From Vibrio alfacsensis (GTDB taxonomy: Bacteria; Pseudomonadota; Gammaproteobacteria; Enterobacterales; Vibrionaceae), in assembly GCF_003544875.1 (NCBI RefSeq), contig NZ_CP032094.1, positions 124,001 to 188,000 on the forward strand: 64,000 nt of DNA, read 5' to 3'. The notes under the pieces are model-generated. The model made no database searches. It was not told where the DNA came from and was given only the letters and a program-made list of their open reading frames with translations. The position numbers and the translations under genes are program-made. Shown here piece by piece: positions 37,512-47,028 of the stretch; within the stretch, counting starts at the first letter, position 1; each line of letters opens with the position of its first letter.

Positions 37512-37631
37512 TTTATTGTTCGCTATCGTTTGCTAAGGATTGGCATAAGTATATTGGCTTTGAATTGAATGATAATCCATCGATAACTTAATTAACTTTA
37601 CAATACAGTAATAATTGACTGGTATTAGGCG

Positions 37632-37943
37632 TTATGAATAAAATACGGCCAACCAAATGGTTTTTTGATCGGGTGCGGTCCAACTCACTCGATGTTTAGT
37701 GTGAGCAGGAATGTTAGTGTGATCGCCGACTTCTAAATGTATCACGCTACCATCTTCATAAGTCAGTTCACCAGCACCTTGTAATATCAATACCCATTCG
37801 TGATCTTCCTGATCATACCAATCCCCCTCTGGTGTTGTTTGTCCTGTCGATACAATACGTTCAATACGCACCTGTTTGTGACTCAGAATATCGTCAAATA
37901 CTTCTTTGCTTAAATCATCAGGTAAGTCTTTTAGTAGATTCAT
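37632..37943 (-). CDS. cupin-domain protein
   Basis: A 103-residue single-domain cupin. Motif 1 has two possible metal ligands (DQEDHEWVLILQGAGELTYEDG) and motif 2 reads LEVGDHTNIPAHTKHRVSWT. The role of this small family is not known; members often bind a metal and a small ligand. It is a single gene with its own leader. Confidence 0.78.
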   Translation of the reverse strand: MNLLKDLPDDLSKEVFDDILSHKQVRIERIVSTGQTTPEGDWYDQEDHEWVLILQGAGELTYEDGSVIHLEVGDHTNIPAHTKHRVSWTAPDQKTIWLAVFYS

Positions 37944-38311
37944 GTGTCATCCTAGATAATGATCAACCCAAAGGAGAGAGGAGTGCTACCAGTTGTAGAT
38001 CTTAATGTGGTAGTGCTGAAACGATTGGTAAACAATAACCTCTCACACGCACATTTTCATTACAGGATTGTATTCGATTTGCACTATTTGTTGATCGGTT
38101 TGGTGTTTATGTATACAAAAAATCGATAATTTTCACAAATTGATTTCCATCAAAATAGTAGGGTTTCTGTGTGATAGATTGCGCGCAGCTCAAGAAAATA
38201 TCGATACTCACGTGCTACAACGTTCTTGATTTTACTGAGTAAGTTCTGTGGTTTAGTCAAATGCATAGCTGGGTACGCCTTAAAAACAAAGCCCTACAAA
38301 AGGAAATAACA
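37944..38311. other. regulatory gap upstream of ompW
   Basis: About 370 bases without a gene. It contains the FNR box at 38140-38153 and a long ompW leader. Confidence 0.6.
38140..38153 (+). promoter_or_regulatory. FNR box upstream of ompW
   Basis: TTGATTTCCATCAA is a perfect match to the FNR consensus TTGAT-N4-ATCAA. A -10-like TAGATT at 38175-38180 puts the box centre near -41, the class II activator position. ompW is known to be an FNR-activated gene in enterics. Confidence 0.75.
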
Positions 38312-38952
38312 ATGAAAAATACAATCTGCAGTTTAGCAGTGGTTGCTGCGTTAGTGTCTCCAAGTGTTTTTGCTCATAGCGAAGGTGATTTCATTTTACG
38401 TGTTGGTGCTGCATCCGTGGTACCAAACGACAGCAGTGATAAAATTTTAGGCACACAGGAAGAATTAGAAGTGGATTCTAATACTCAACTTGGTTTGACG
38501 TTTGGCTACATGTTTACCGATAACATCAGTTTAGAGTTACTTGCTGCAACGCCATTTAGCCACGATATATCAACCAAACTTGGCGGTTTAGGTGATATTG
38601 CGGACACAAAACACTTACCACCAACAGTGATGGTGCAATATTACTTTGGGGATTCGCAAAGTAAGGTTCGCCCTTATGTCGGCGCGGGTTTGAACTACAC
38701 CATCTTTTTCGATGAAAGTTTTAATAGCAAAGTGGATGGTGTGTTATCTGACTTAAAACTGGATGATTCATTTGGCTTGGCTGCCAATGTGGGTGTGGAC
38801 TACATGATTAATGACAACTGGTTCCTAAATGCATCGGCATGGTATGCCAACATTGAAACAAAAGCGACGTATTACGCGGGCACCGACAAACAAAAACGGA
38901 CGTTAAGATCAATCCTTGGGTATTTATGATCAGCGGTGGCTATAAGTTCTAA
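38312..38952 (+). CDS. ompW: OmpW-family outer-membrane protein, frameshift near C-terminus
   Basis: An eight-stranded beta-barrel of about 213 residues. The signal peptide is MKNTICSLAVVAALVSPSVFA, followed by HSEGDFILRVGAASVVPND, GLTFGYMFTDNISLELLAATPFSHDI, and YYFGDSQSKVRPYVGAGLNYTIFF, all typical of OmpW. As written, translation ends early at 38929 with RTLRSILGYL. Adding one A to the run 38892-38896 restores DKQKTDVKINPWVFMISGGYKF ending at TAA 38952, with the C-terminal Phe needed for barrel insertion. The defect is therefore probably a sequencing error. ATG 38312 has AAAGGA at 38299-38304. Likely induced when oxygen falls, via the FNR box. Confidence 0.88.
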
Positions 38953-38980
38953 AACGACAAATTTTATTGGCATGATATTT

Positions 38981-39012
38981 AGGGGCAATATTCGGGTATT
39001 GCCCCTCTTTTT
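38981..39012 (+). terminator. ompW terminator
   Basis: A 10-bp stem (aggggcaata with tattgcccct, 6-nt loop) is followed by CTTTTT. Confidence 0.9.
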
Positions 39013-39389
39013 GGTGTCATTTTCGTCTGTCCTAAGTTAAAGAAAATGTCTTATTTTCTTGGTTCTATTTTTGGTCTCCTAGTGTTTTTTTTGGACACCT
39101 ATAAGTGTCATGATGAAAAGTTGGATTATCTATTAATTCTCGGTTGGTGAGAAAACTGGAAAATTATCATAGTTAGGTTTTGAAGTTGTTCTGATAGATT
39201 CAATTTTAATCATTCGGTTATTTATTGAACGGGTGATCAAATATAGATACAGAATCAAGCTAAGGATTGGCTGACGAAAAGAACAAAGTGAGAGAATTTT
39301 GATTAACTCTTACTGAAACTTTCCTGTTTTGCAGTCTTTAGCTGAGAAAAATATCTTTATATTTCAATCGGTAGACAGGAAGATCTAAA
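39013..39389. other. gene-free stretch before TAXI operon
   Basis: About 375 AT-rich bases with no reading frame of note. It must hold the TAXI operon promoter; the AGGA ribosome site lies at 39378-39381. Confidence 0.5.
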
Positions 39390-40361
39390 ATGAAAGGAAC
39401 CACACTCATTGCAGTATTTGCTTCGGCAATTTCATTGTTCTCATACAGTGAGAAAATAAGTGCGGCAGAGAAATTTATTACTATCGGTACGGGTGGTCAA
39501 ACGGGTGTGTATTACGTTGCAGGCCAATCCATTTGTCGTTTTGTAAACCGAGGGGCCGCTGATCACAGTATCAAATGTAATGCCCCTGCCAGTGGTGGTG
39601 GTGTCGCGAACGTTAATGGTTTGCGTAGTGGCGAATATAACTTTGGTATCATGCAATCTGACCATCAATATAAAGCCCTTGAAGGTGTTCCACCTTTCCA
39701 AAACAATCAACCAATGTCTGATATTCGTGCGGTATTTTCCTTACAAAGTGAGGTATTTACGATTCTTGCGCGTAAAGATGCAGGCATTACACATTTTGAA
39801 GACCTGAAAGGGAAACGCGTAAATATCGGTAATCCAGGCTCAGGTCAGCGCGATACGTTTGAACAGGTAATGCAAGCCAAAGATTGGTCTCCTGAAGTGT
39901 TCAGCTTGGTATCGGATTTGAAACCTGCAGAGCAAGCGTCAGCGATGAGTGATAACAACATTGATGCGATGAGCTATTTTGTAGGGCATCCAAACGGCGC
40001 AATTCAGGAAGCGTCGACAACAACTGATGCGGTACTTGTACCAGTGACAGGACCAGAAATCGATAAACTGCTTGCTGAACGTGCATACTTCACTAAAGCA
40101 ACCATCCCAGGTGGCATGTATCGCGGCAACCCAAATGATACCGCGTCTATTGGTGGCAAAGCGGTACTATCAACCACAGCAGAGACCGATCCTGAGTTAG
40201 TGTATCAACTGACTAAGTCTGTTTTCGACAATCTCGACCGCTTCAAGCGTTTGCACCCTGCGTTTAAAGACCTAAAAGAGTCAGAGATGATTGAAGTAGG
40301 GCTGTCTGCTCCGCTGCATGACGGCGCGGTACGTTACTACAAAGAACGCGGCTGGTTATAA
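39390..40361 (+). CDS. TAXI-family TRAP solute receptor
   Basis: A 323-residue periplasmic binding protein. The signal peptide is MKGTTLIAVFASAISLFSYSEKISA. The family's opening FITIGTGGQTGVYYVAGQSICRFVNRG and later ICNAPASGGGVANVNGLRSGEYNFGIMQSD are present, as is HFEDLKGKRVNIGNPGSGQRDTFEQVM. TAXI receptors are typically paired with a fused DctQM-like permease, which follows 107 bases downstream. Ligands for this group are often glutamate, glutamine or related acids, but cannot be assigned here. Confidence 0.9.
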   Translation: MKGTTLIAVFASAISLFSYSEKISAAEKFITIGTGGQTGVYYVAGQSICRFVNRGAADHSIKCNAPASGGGVANVNGLRSGEYNFGIMQSDHQYKALEGVPPFQNNQPMSDIRAVFSLQSEVFTILARKDAGITHFEDLKGKRVNIGNPGSGQRDTFEQVMQAKDWSPEVFSLVSDLKPAEQASAMSDNNIDAMSYFVGHPNGAIQEASTTTDAVLVPVTGPEIDKLLAERAYFTKATIPGGMYRGNPNDTASIGGKAVLSTTAETDPELVYQLTKSVFDNLDRFKRLHPAFKDLKESEMIEVGLSAPLHDGAVRYYKERGWL

Positions 40362-40370
40362 CCAGTTAAA

Positions 40371-40396
40371 TTCACCTGTCATTTGCGACAGGTGAA
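40371..40396 (+). terminator. intercistronic hairpin between TAXI receptor and permease
   Basis: A perfect 10-bp stem (ttcacctgtc with gacaggtgaa, 6-nt loop) begins 10 bases after the receptor stop. With no T tract it probably limits read-through or stabilises receptor mRNA, giving more receptor than permease. Confidence 0.6.
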
Positions 40397-40468
40397 GTTC
40401 CCCCTCCTATTTTATTTGCAAGCTCTAGGCCGTTTAGAGCTTGCTTCTCTGCTGTTTGTGAGAAAATT

Positions 40469-43072
40469 ATGGATAAGACGATCTCCCAGTCCGATGTAGA
40501 CTTACACAATGATGAATTGTCTGCAGAGGAGTTGATTGCCCAAGATGTGGGTGCTCGCCTACCGACAGGTATTATGGAAAAGCTGATTGCGGGCTTGGCA
40601 CTGCTTTGGTCTTTGTTTCAACTTTGGATTGCTTCTCCGCTGCCGTTTATTGTCGGCTTCGGTGTAATGAATGACACGGAAACGCGTGCGATTCATTTAG
40701 GCTTTGCCTTGTTACTGGCTTTTTTAGTCTTCCCTGCTTTTAAGCGCTCTCCACGCGATCGTGTTCCTGCGTTCGATATCATGCTGGGGTTGGTTGCTTG
40801 TGCATCTTCGCTTTACCTTTTTGTTATGTATGAAGCGCTAGCACAGCGTCCGGGAAGTTTAACGACAGAAGATTTCGTTACGGCGTTGATTGGTCTGCCT
40901 CTATTGCTGGAAGCCGCTCGCCGAGTACTTGGCCCTGCTTTACCTCTGATTGCATTGGTGTTTGTTGGATATAGTCTCGCTGGCCCATGGATGCCGGGGC
41001 TGCTGTCACACCGTGGTGTGCAATTAGATGCGCTCGCTAACCATCAATGGATTACCACTGAGGGGGTATTTGGTATTGCGTTAGGCGTTTCAACGAGCTT
41101 TGTTTTTTTGTTTGTGTTGTTCGGAGCGTTACTTGAGCGTGCAGGTGCAGGGCATTACTTTATCCAGCTTGCGTTTAGTATGTTGGGGCATTTGCGTGGT
41201 GGTCCGGCAAAAGCGGCAGTGGTTGCCTCCGGTTTAACTGGTTTGATCTCGGGTTCCTCGATTGCCAACGTCGTGACAACAGGAACGTTTACCATCCCGA
41301 TGATGCGTAAAGTCGGCTTTTCTCCTGAAAAAGCCGGCGCAGTGGAAGTGGCTTCTTCAGTCAATGGGCAAATTATGCCTCCGGTCATGGGGGCTGCGGC
41401 ATTTTTGATGGTGGAGTACGTGGGTATTCCATATGTTGAAATTATCAAGCATGCGTTTTTGCCCGCTGCGATCTCTTATATCGCCTTACTCTATATCGTT
41501 CACCTAGAAGCGCTCAAACTCGGTATGCAGCCGATTGATGCGGCACGCTCTAAACCATGGCTTGCTCGACTGACGGGCTTTGCTTTTGGTGCGGTGTTGA
41601 TTTCTGGCTTATCCATGGTGGTATATTACGGCTTAGGTTGGCTCAAACCTCTACTAGGTGATTTCGTTCTGCCGGGAATGGCATTGATTCTCTCTGTGGT
41701 TTACTTGGGATTGTTGAAAGTGGCAGCAAGTAATGAACCGTTACCGGAAGAAGATCCTGATGCACCGTTAGAGCAATTACCAAATACACGAGCAGTCTTG
41801 TTGTCTGGTCTTCACTACCTCTTGCCTGTTGTGGTACTTGTGTGGTGTTTGATGGTTGAGCGTTTATCTCCGGGATTATCGGCCTTTTGGGGGAGTGTTA
41901 TTCTTGTTGTTATCGTCTTGACTCAACGTCCATTATTGAGTTGGATGCGAAAAGACGGTAAGCACGATTACGGTAACTTCAAAGATGGCTGTATTGATCT
42001 AAGGGAGGGGTTAATTGCTGGTGCTCGTAACATGATAGGCATTGGCATCGCGACGGCAACCGCAGGTATCATCGTCGGTGCGGTTTCACAAACCGGAGTT
42101 GGCTTAGTGTTGGCAGACTTGGTAGAGATGCTCTCTATGGGTAACTTGTTACTCATGTTGATGCTAACCGCAGTTCTGAGTTTGATTTTAGGCATGGGAT
42201 TACCAACAACGGCTAACTACATCGTTGTGTCGAGTCTCCTTGCGCCGGTGATTGTCACTCTTGGTCAGCAACATGGATTGATCGTACCGTTAATTGCCGT
42301 GCATTTGTTCGTGTTCTATTTTGGCATTATGGCGGATGTGACACCTCCGGTCGGTTTGGCGTCGTTTGCTGCCGCTGCGGTATCGAAAGGCGACCCAATC
42401 AAAACGGGTTTAACAGCGTTTTACTACAGTTTAAGAACCGCTGCGTTGCCATTTTTGTTTATCTTTAATACTGATTTACTGTTGATTGACGTAGATTGGG
42501 CGCACGGCATCGTCATCTTTATTATTTCAACCATTGCCATGCTTATCTTCGCGGCGGCAACACAAGGCTGGTTCCTGACCCGTAACCGTTGGTATGAGGG
42601 CGTATTACTACTGCTCGTGGCATTTACACTTTTCCGCCCTGGCTTTTGGGTCGATATCGTGGTGGATCCTTATCAGTCGAGTAATCCTGCCGAACTGGTC
42701 CAAACGCTAGAACCATTAGAAGCGGGGAGTGTCCTTAGAATGCGTATTAGCGGGGAGGATGCGGTAGGAAAAATGCGGGAGTTCTCCGTACTGCTTTCTG
42801 TGCCAGAGGGGGAAACTGGGCAAGATAAGTTAGATGCGCTAGGCATTGCCACTTATCAGCAAAGCGAACAGACATTGATAGATATTGTGTCGTTTGCGAG
42901 CCCTGCTGAAGCCGCAGGTTTGCAGTTTGATCAGCAAATTGTGGATGTTCGTGTTCCGGTTGAACGTTTTCCCAAAGAGTGGATGTGGTTGCCTGCTATG
43001 TTGCTGTTTGGTTTCGTGGTTTGGTTACAACGCCGAAGAGTGACTGTGCAGCCTGCTCTGGTTCATCAGTAA
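40469..43072 (+). CDS. TAXI-type TRAP transporter fused permease (4TM-12TM)
   Basis: An 867-residue membrane protein joining DctQ-like and DctM-like parts. After a cytoplasmic N-terminus come the first TM helices, then the large subunit with GHLRGGPAKAAVVASGLTGLISGSSIANVVTTGTFTIPMM and the related repeat LGMGLPTTANYIVVSSLLAPVIV, the conserved inverted repeats of TRAP permeases. The last 180 residues form a DUF3394-type domain. It works with the receptor at 39390 in Na+- or proton-driven uptake. The end is followed by a strong terminator. Confidence 0.9.
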   Translation: MDKTISQSDVDLHNDELSAEELIAQDVGARLPTGIMEKLIAGLALLWSLFQLWIASPLPFIVGFGVMNDTETRAIHLGFALLLAFLVFPAFKRSPRDRVPAFDIMLGLVACASSLYLFVMYEALAQRPGSLTTEDFVTALIGLPLLLEAARRVLGPALPLIALVFVGYSLAGPWMPGLLSHRGVQLDALANHQWITTEGVFGIALGVSTSFVFLFVLFGALLERAGAGHYFIQLAFSMLGHLRGGPAKAAVVASGLTGLISGSSIANVVTTGTFTIPMMRKVGFSPEKAGAVEVASSVNGQIMPPVMGAAAFLMVEYVGIPYVEIIKHAFLPAAISYIALLYIVHLEALKLGMQPIDAARSKPWLARLTGFAFGAVLISGLSMVVYYGLGWLKPLLGDFVLPGMALILSVVYLGLLKVAASNEPLPEEDPDAPLEQLPNTRAVLLSGLHYLLPVVVLVWCLMVERLSPGLSAFWGSVILVVIVLTQRPLLSWMRKDGKHDYGNFKDGCIDLREGLIAGARNMIGIGIATATAGIIVGAVSQTGVGLVLADLVEMLSMGNLLLMLMLTAVLSLILGMGLPTTANYIVVSSLLAPVIVTLGQQHGLIVPLIAVHLFVFYFGIMADVTPPVGLASFAAAAVSKGDPIKTGLTAFYYSLRTAALPFLFIFNTDLLLIDVDWAHGIVIFIISTIAMLIFAAATQGWFLTRNRWYEGVLLLLVAFTLFRPGFWVDIVVDPYQSSNPAELVQTLEPLEAGSVLRMRISGEDAVGKMREFSVLLSVPEGETGQDKLDALGIATYQQSEQTLIDIVSFASPAEAAGLQFDQQIVDVRVPVERFPKEWMWLPAMLLFGFVVWLQRRRVTVQPALVHQ

Positions 43073-43160
43073 TGGTTATCTTTCGTCATTGATTTAGAAT
43101 GTCAGTAACGATTTAAGTCATCATTAACTATTTTGTTCAACAGCGACAAACATAGTATTT

Positions 43161-43193
43161 AGCCCCGCGAGTACGTGTACTCGCGGGGCTTTT
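43161..43193 (+). terminator. terminator of TAXI operon
   Basis: A perfect 14-bp stem (agccccgcgagtac with gtactcgcggggct) is followed by TTTT. It is 88 bases past the permease stop. Confidence 0.92.
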
Positions 43194-43514
43194 ATCATTT
43201 ACATCAATACGCTTTTTATGTCATCTAGCGTCTTGATTGAAATCGTTGTTTTAATCCGAGCCATTACTTGAGGAGCACTTGTACGTAAGTCACCTCGAAA
43301 AGCTAGGTTCAGCGAGAATGATTTGGGCATATTCTCTGAATTTGGCGTTAACGTCTCCTATAATTTACGCAACACAAGAGAGTGAATGTTTTTGCGCATC
43401 CTTTGGGTGATTTAGCAATGCTCAAAATTGGATCTTAACCTTTCAGATCAATTGATTGTTCGGCTGCGGAAAAATCCTACACTGATCACAAAATTGAACA
43501 TCTGGACAATATAA
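43194..43514. other. gene-free stretch before exporter operon
   Basis: About 320 bases with no gene; presumed promoter of the HlyD/MFS pair. No operator was recognised. Confidence 0.45.
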
Positions 43515-44540
43515 ATGAGTGACGAAACCGCGAAGACCTCATCTTCGAAATCAAAACTGACCAAAATCCTTTTTCTTCTCGTTTGTGCTATCGCCTTTGG
43601 TGCGATGTATTGGTCTTGGCAATATTCCGACGGTCATCCCAGCACGGAGGATGCGTATGTAAGAGCGAAAATTCTTTCGGTGGCACCTCAAGTTAAAGGA
43701 CAAGTCGTTTCTGTTGAAGCCAAAGATTTTCAAGTCGTGAATAAAGGCGATTTGTTACTCAAAATCGATTCTCGCCCTTACTTACTTGCGGTTAAGCAGG
43801 CGAAAGCGGCTTATCAACTAGCGGTTCAGCAGCATGATGTCGCTGATAAACAAGTCACTGAAGCGGTTGCAGGATTGGATGCTGCGCGTTCAAACCTTAC
43901 AGAAGCTCAGTTGGAGTACAAACGCACCAACTCGTTGGTTAAGCGTAAGTTGGCTTCAGCGCAAGATTTAGATACAGCTAAGAATAAGCTAGCAAACGCT
44001 CAAGCAAGCCTTGAACAAGCACGTGCAACGGTTGAAAAAGCCATCGCTAACCGTGGTGAAGAGGGCGCAGAAGCGGCGGTGGTTCAACAAGCTGCGGCGC
44101 AACTAGCACAAGCAGAATTGAATCTGAGCTATACCGACATTACCTCACCCGTCGATGGTATTGCGGGTGAAATCAATACCCATGCAGGTTCTGTTGTTGG
44201 CATTGGTCAAACCTTGTTCCCAGTGATTATCAAAGATAGCTATTGGGTTCGTGCAAACTTTAAAGAGACGGACTTAACCCATATTAAAGCGGGTATGCAT
44301 GCTGAAGTTGTGATTGATATGTATCCTGATGTGGTTTGGAAAGCAACGGTCGAAGAGTTATCTCCTGCGAGTGGAACGTCTTTCTCATTGATGCCTCCAG
44401 AAAATGCAACGGGTAACTGGGTAAAAATCAAGCAACGCTTCCCTGTGCGCTTAACATTAGAAGTTCCAGAGGGTGCACCACAACTACGTGTGGGCGCGAG
44501 TTCCGAAGTGACGGTTGATTTGCAAAGTAGCGCGAAATGA
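43515..44540 (+). CDS. HlyD/EmrA-type membrane fusion protein
   Basis: A 341-residue periplasmic adaptor of a tripartite exporter. One N-terminal TM helix (ILFLLVCAIAFGAMYWSWQYS) is followed by the lipoyl half-motif TEDAYVRAKILSVAPQVKGQVVSVEAKDFQVVNKGDLLLKID, a long alpha-hairpin (residues 85-180, rich in Ala/Gln/Lys), the second lipoyl half (LSYTDITSPVDGIAGEINTHAGSVVGIGQTLFPVI) and a beta-barrel domain. It overlaps the MFS gene by 4 bases (ATGA) so the two are co-translated. EmrAB-type pairs export drugs or fatty acids. Confidence 0.9.
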   Translation: MSDETAKTSSSKSKLTKILFLLVCAIAFGAMYWSWQYSDGHPSTEDAYVRAKILSVAPQVKGQVVSVEAKDFQVVNKGDLLLKIDSRPYLLAVKQAKAAYQLAVQQHDVADKQVTEAVAGLDAARSNLTEAQLEYKRTNSLVKRKLASAQDLDTAKNKLANAQASLEQARATVEKAIANRGEEGAEAAVVQQAAAQLAQAELNLSYTDITSPVDGIAGEINTHAGSVVGIGQTLFPVIIKDSYWVRANFKETDLTHIKAGMHAEVVIDMYPDVVWKATVEELSPASGTSFSLMPPENATGNWVKIKQRFPVRLTLEVPEGAPQLRVGASSEVTVDLQSSAK

Positions 44541-46024
44541 GTAACGAAATTACGGCTGACAAACGGGGAATTGCCACCGTCGCCGTGATGCTTTCTGCCA
44601 TCATGGTGTTGATAGATATGACCGTTGCCAACGTGTCGCTTTCACATATGATGGGAGCACTAGGTGCAACGGCAGACCAGATCACTTGGGTGCTGACTGG
44701 CTACAGCATGGCAGAAGCGATCTTCATCCCAATGACCAGCTTTTGGGTTTCACGTTTTGGCGAACGTAAAGTCATGCTGGTGGCCGTGATTGGTTTTGTG
44801 ATTGCCAGTGCGCTGTGTGGCCAAGCTAACTCGCTAGAAGAGATGGTGCTATTTCGTATCATTCAAGGTGCGTTTGGGGCCTCGGTTATCCCACTTGCAC
44901 AGTCGACTTTGGTGCAGATTTATCCATCGGAGCAAAAAGGTAAAGCGATGGCGATCTTCTCCATCGGTATCTTATTGGGCCCCATCCTTGGCCCTGTCGT
45001 CGGCGGTGTCATTACCGACAACATGAACTGGCGCTGGATCTTCTACGTTAATTTACCGTTTGGGCTAGTCTGCACGACATTGATCTATCGCTATATCCAC
45101 ATTAGTAATAAATCTAAGCCTGATTTTGATTGGTGGATCATTGGTTACATGGCACTTGGCGTTGGTGCTTTGCAGTTTGTTCTTGATAAAGGTAACGATG
45201 AAGACTGGTTTAACTCTCGTCTGATTCAAACCGCCATTTTGCTCGCCGTGATGGGGCTGATCATGTGGATCTATCGCAGCTGGAAGACCAAGAGCCCAAT
45301 CGCACCTCTATGGCTATTGAAAGATAAAAACCTCATGGTGTCATCCTTGATGATGGCGGTGGTTTCGATGGCAATGTTTGGTCTGACTACTCAGCAGCCA
45401 ATGTTGTTAGAGGGGCTACTTAATTACCCGGTTTCCACTACGGGTATGTTAATGGCACCAAGGGGCCTTGCCTCCGCCGCAATGCTGATATTAGTGATTG
45501 TGATAAACCCACAATTTGACCCTAGGTTGAAGATTGTCTTCGGTTTATCGTGCATTGGCATCGGTAGCTATCTGATGACCTTGTATTCCATGGAGATTGA
45601 TACATTCTGGATTATCATGCCGAGTATGATTCAAGGTATGGGGTTAGGGTTAACTTTCTCAACGCTGTCAACATTGGCTTATATGACATTACCCAAAGAG
45701 CAGTCTGTTGCGGGGGCCAGTATTTTTAACTTGTTCCGTACAATCGGTAGTTCCTTTGGTATTTCGATTGCGACGACGTTTCAATATCGTGATGGCCAGC
45801 AGCAATGGCATGCACTGAGCGAAGGTTTCAATACCTACAATCCAGTACTTCAAGATTGGGCCGCGAAACAAGGTTTATCGGTAACGGATCCCGCAGCGTT
45901 AGAGCAATATCAAACGATGCTTCATCAGCAGTCGCAAATGGTCGCGTTTGTTCATACGTTCCAACTAGTGGGAATCATGTTCGTCATCATGATGCCGATG
46001 CTGATTTTTATTCGGTCGAAATAG
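44537..46024 (+). CDS. DHA2-family MFS exporter (EmrB type)
   Basis: A 495-residue permease with 14 TM helices. Motif A-like GRFGERKVML, motif C FGASVIPLAQSTLVQIYPSEQKGKAMAIFSIGILLGPILGPVVGGVITDNMNWRWIFYVNLP and the TM1 segment with MVLIDMTVANVSLSHM (Asp in helix 1) are typical. It drives export by proton antiport with the fusion protein at 43515. An outer-membrane TolC partner is not encoded next to it. Confidence 0.9.
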   Translation: MSNEITADKRGIATVAVMLSAIMVLIDMTVANVSLSHMMGALGATADQITWVLTGYSMAEAIFIPMTSFWVSRFGERKVMLVAVIGFVIASALCGQANSLEEMVLFRIIQGAFGASVIPLAQSTLVQIYPSEQKGKAMAIFSIGILLGPILGPVVGGVITDNMNWRWIFYVNLPFGLVCTTLIYRYIHISNKSKPDFDWWIIGYMALGVGALQFVLDKGNDEDWFNSRLIQTAILLAVMGLIMWIYRSWKTKSPIAPLWLLKDKNLMVSSLMMAVVSMAMFGLTTQQPMLLEGLLNYPVSTTGMLMAPRGLASAAMLILVIVINPQFDPRLKIVFGLSCIGIGSYLMTLYSMEIDTFWIIMPSMIQGMGLGLTFSTLSTLAYMTLPKEQSVAGASIFNLFRTIGSSFGISIATTFQYRDGQQQWHALSEGFNTYNPVLQDWAAKQGLSVTDPAALEQYQTMLHQQSQMVAFVHTFQLVGIMFVIMMPMLIFIRSK

Positions 46025-46034
46025 TGCACGAAAA

Positions 46035-46086
46035 GCGCCTTTAATTGTGCAGGTTAGCAGACCTGAGCAGGTTAACGGCGCGTTTT
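46035..46086 (+). terminator. possible terminator after MFS exporter gene
   Basis: A short GC stem (gcgcc with ggcgc) encloses an imperfect inner hairpin and is followed by TTTT at 46083-46086. Weakly supported. Confidence 0.35.
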
Positions 46087-46222
46087 ATATTGAGAATTTT
46101 CAATGTTGGTCTTTGTTATATTGGAGGAACTTTTTAAACAGATACTTTTGTATATAGGTATTTTAAAAGGCATCTTTAGGACCTAATTTAGGGCCTAAGT
46201 GCCAGGTTCTAAGTGTTGCGCG

Positions 46223-46468
46223 TTAGCCAAAAGTCACGTCACTAAAATGAGGGTTTTCTTGAAGCGCTTTCATTGAGACAAGTTGTTCAGTGGGAAACGC
46301 GATGTGCTCTCCATTAACGTCTAAGAACAAACATTCTTGTCTTTCCATATCGTAGCCAGTATCAAGCGCCTTACCTTGATGTTGCTCGCCGTTTTTCAGC
46401 GTGATCTCTATGAGAATATTGAACATGCACGCGATCTCAATAAAGTCGTATTGATTGCAAGTCACCAT
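46223..46468 (-). CDS. rof: Rof (YaeO)-family Rho-binding antiterminator
   Basis: An 81-residue protein. Its opening VTCNQYDFIEIACMFNILIEITLKNGEQHQGKALDT follows the Rof pattern (CDDYDNLELACQHHL...LKDGE..QAKA in E. coli), and the Sm-like beta strands continue in ECLFLDVNGEHIAFPTEQLVSMKAL. Rof binds Rho and blocks RNA loading, lowering Rho-dependent termination. The start has an AGGAGGT-class site (ctacctcct on plus, 46473-46479). Single gene. Confidence 0.8.
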   Translation of the reverse strand: MVTCNQYDFIEIACMFNILIEITLKNGEQHQGKALDTGYDMERQECLFLDVNGEHIAFPTEQLVSMKALQENPHFSDVTFG

Positions 46469-46494
46469 GATCTACCTCCTTTCACTATCTTAAT

Positions 46495-46946
46495 TTAGCA
46501 AGATTTTTGTTGTTTTAGCTCTACCACATTTCCCTCAGGATCGGTGAGGTATATGGATCGGCCAAAACCTTGTGCACCATATCGCTCAGTAAACTCTGCA
46601 ACTTGGATATTATGTTTTTCAAATAACGAAGCAGTTCAGCTTCAATGAAAGGTGCGATTTGGAGGCAGAAATGATCAAGATTTCGTCCGTCTTGCTTTGG
46701 ATTTCCACCGCCAAGTTGGCCGAGTTCACTTTCAACGGTCACGATATCTATCAGGGAGTTACCTGCTCGCAACTGCGTTAATCCCAGCTCAGGCAATTCC
46801 CTTTCAATTGGGCAACCTAAAATCTGCTGGTAAAAGCGAAGCATGCTTGATAAATCGCGGGTCCTCAGTACAACATGATCGAGTGCTCTAATTTCGATCG
46901 GGTTATTGTGATTGATCATTCCCAGAATTCCTTGCGGAGTGTTCAC
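46495..46946 (-). pseudogene. VOC/glyoxalase-family protein with frameshift
   Basis: A small VOC domain protein of about 150 residues. It opens IEIRALDHVVLRTRDLSSMLRFYQQILGCPIERELPELGLTQLRAG, with the His ligand in LDHVVL and the Glu/His pattern of VOC metal sites (HFCLQIAPF). As written, the frame breaks after ELLRYLKN and ends wrongly at 46521. One A added in the run at 46615-46619 restores HNIQVAEFTERYGAQGFGRSIYLTDPEGNVVELK ending at 46495. The restored part has the closing DPEGN.VEL motif, so the frameshift is likely an artefact. Substrate unknown. Confidence 0.8.
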
Positions 46947-47028
46947 TACAGTATATACGGTCAGACCAAAGTTACAGATTCAAATGTGAGGTAAAGCCGC
47001 ATCGTGGAGTCGTTAGCTGTCTCTTTGC

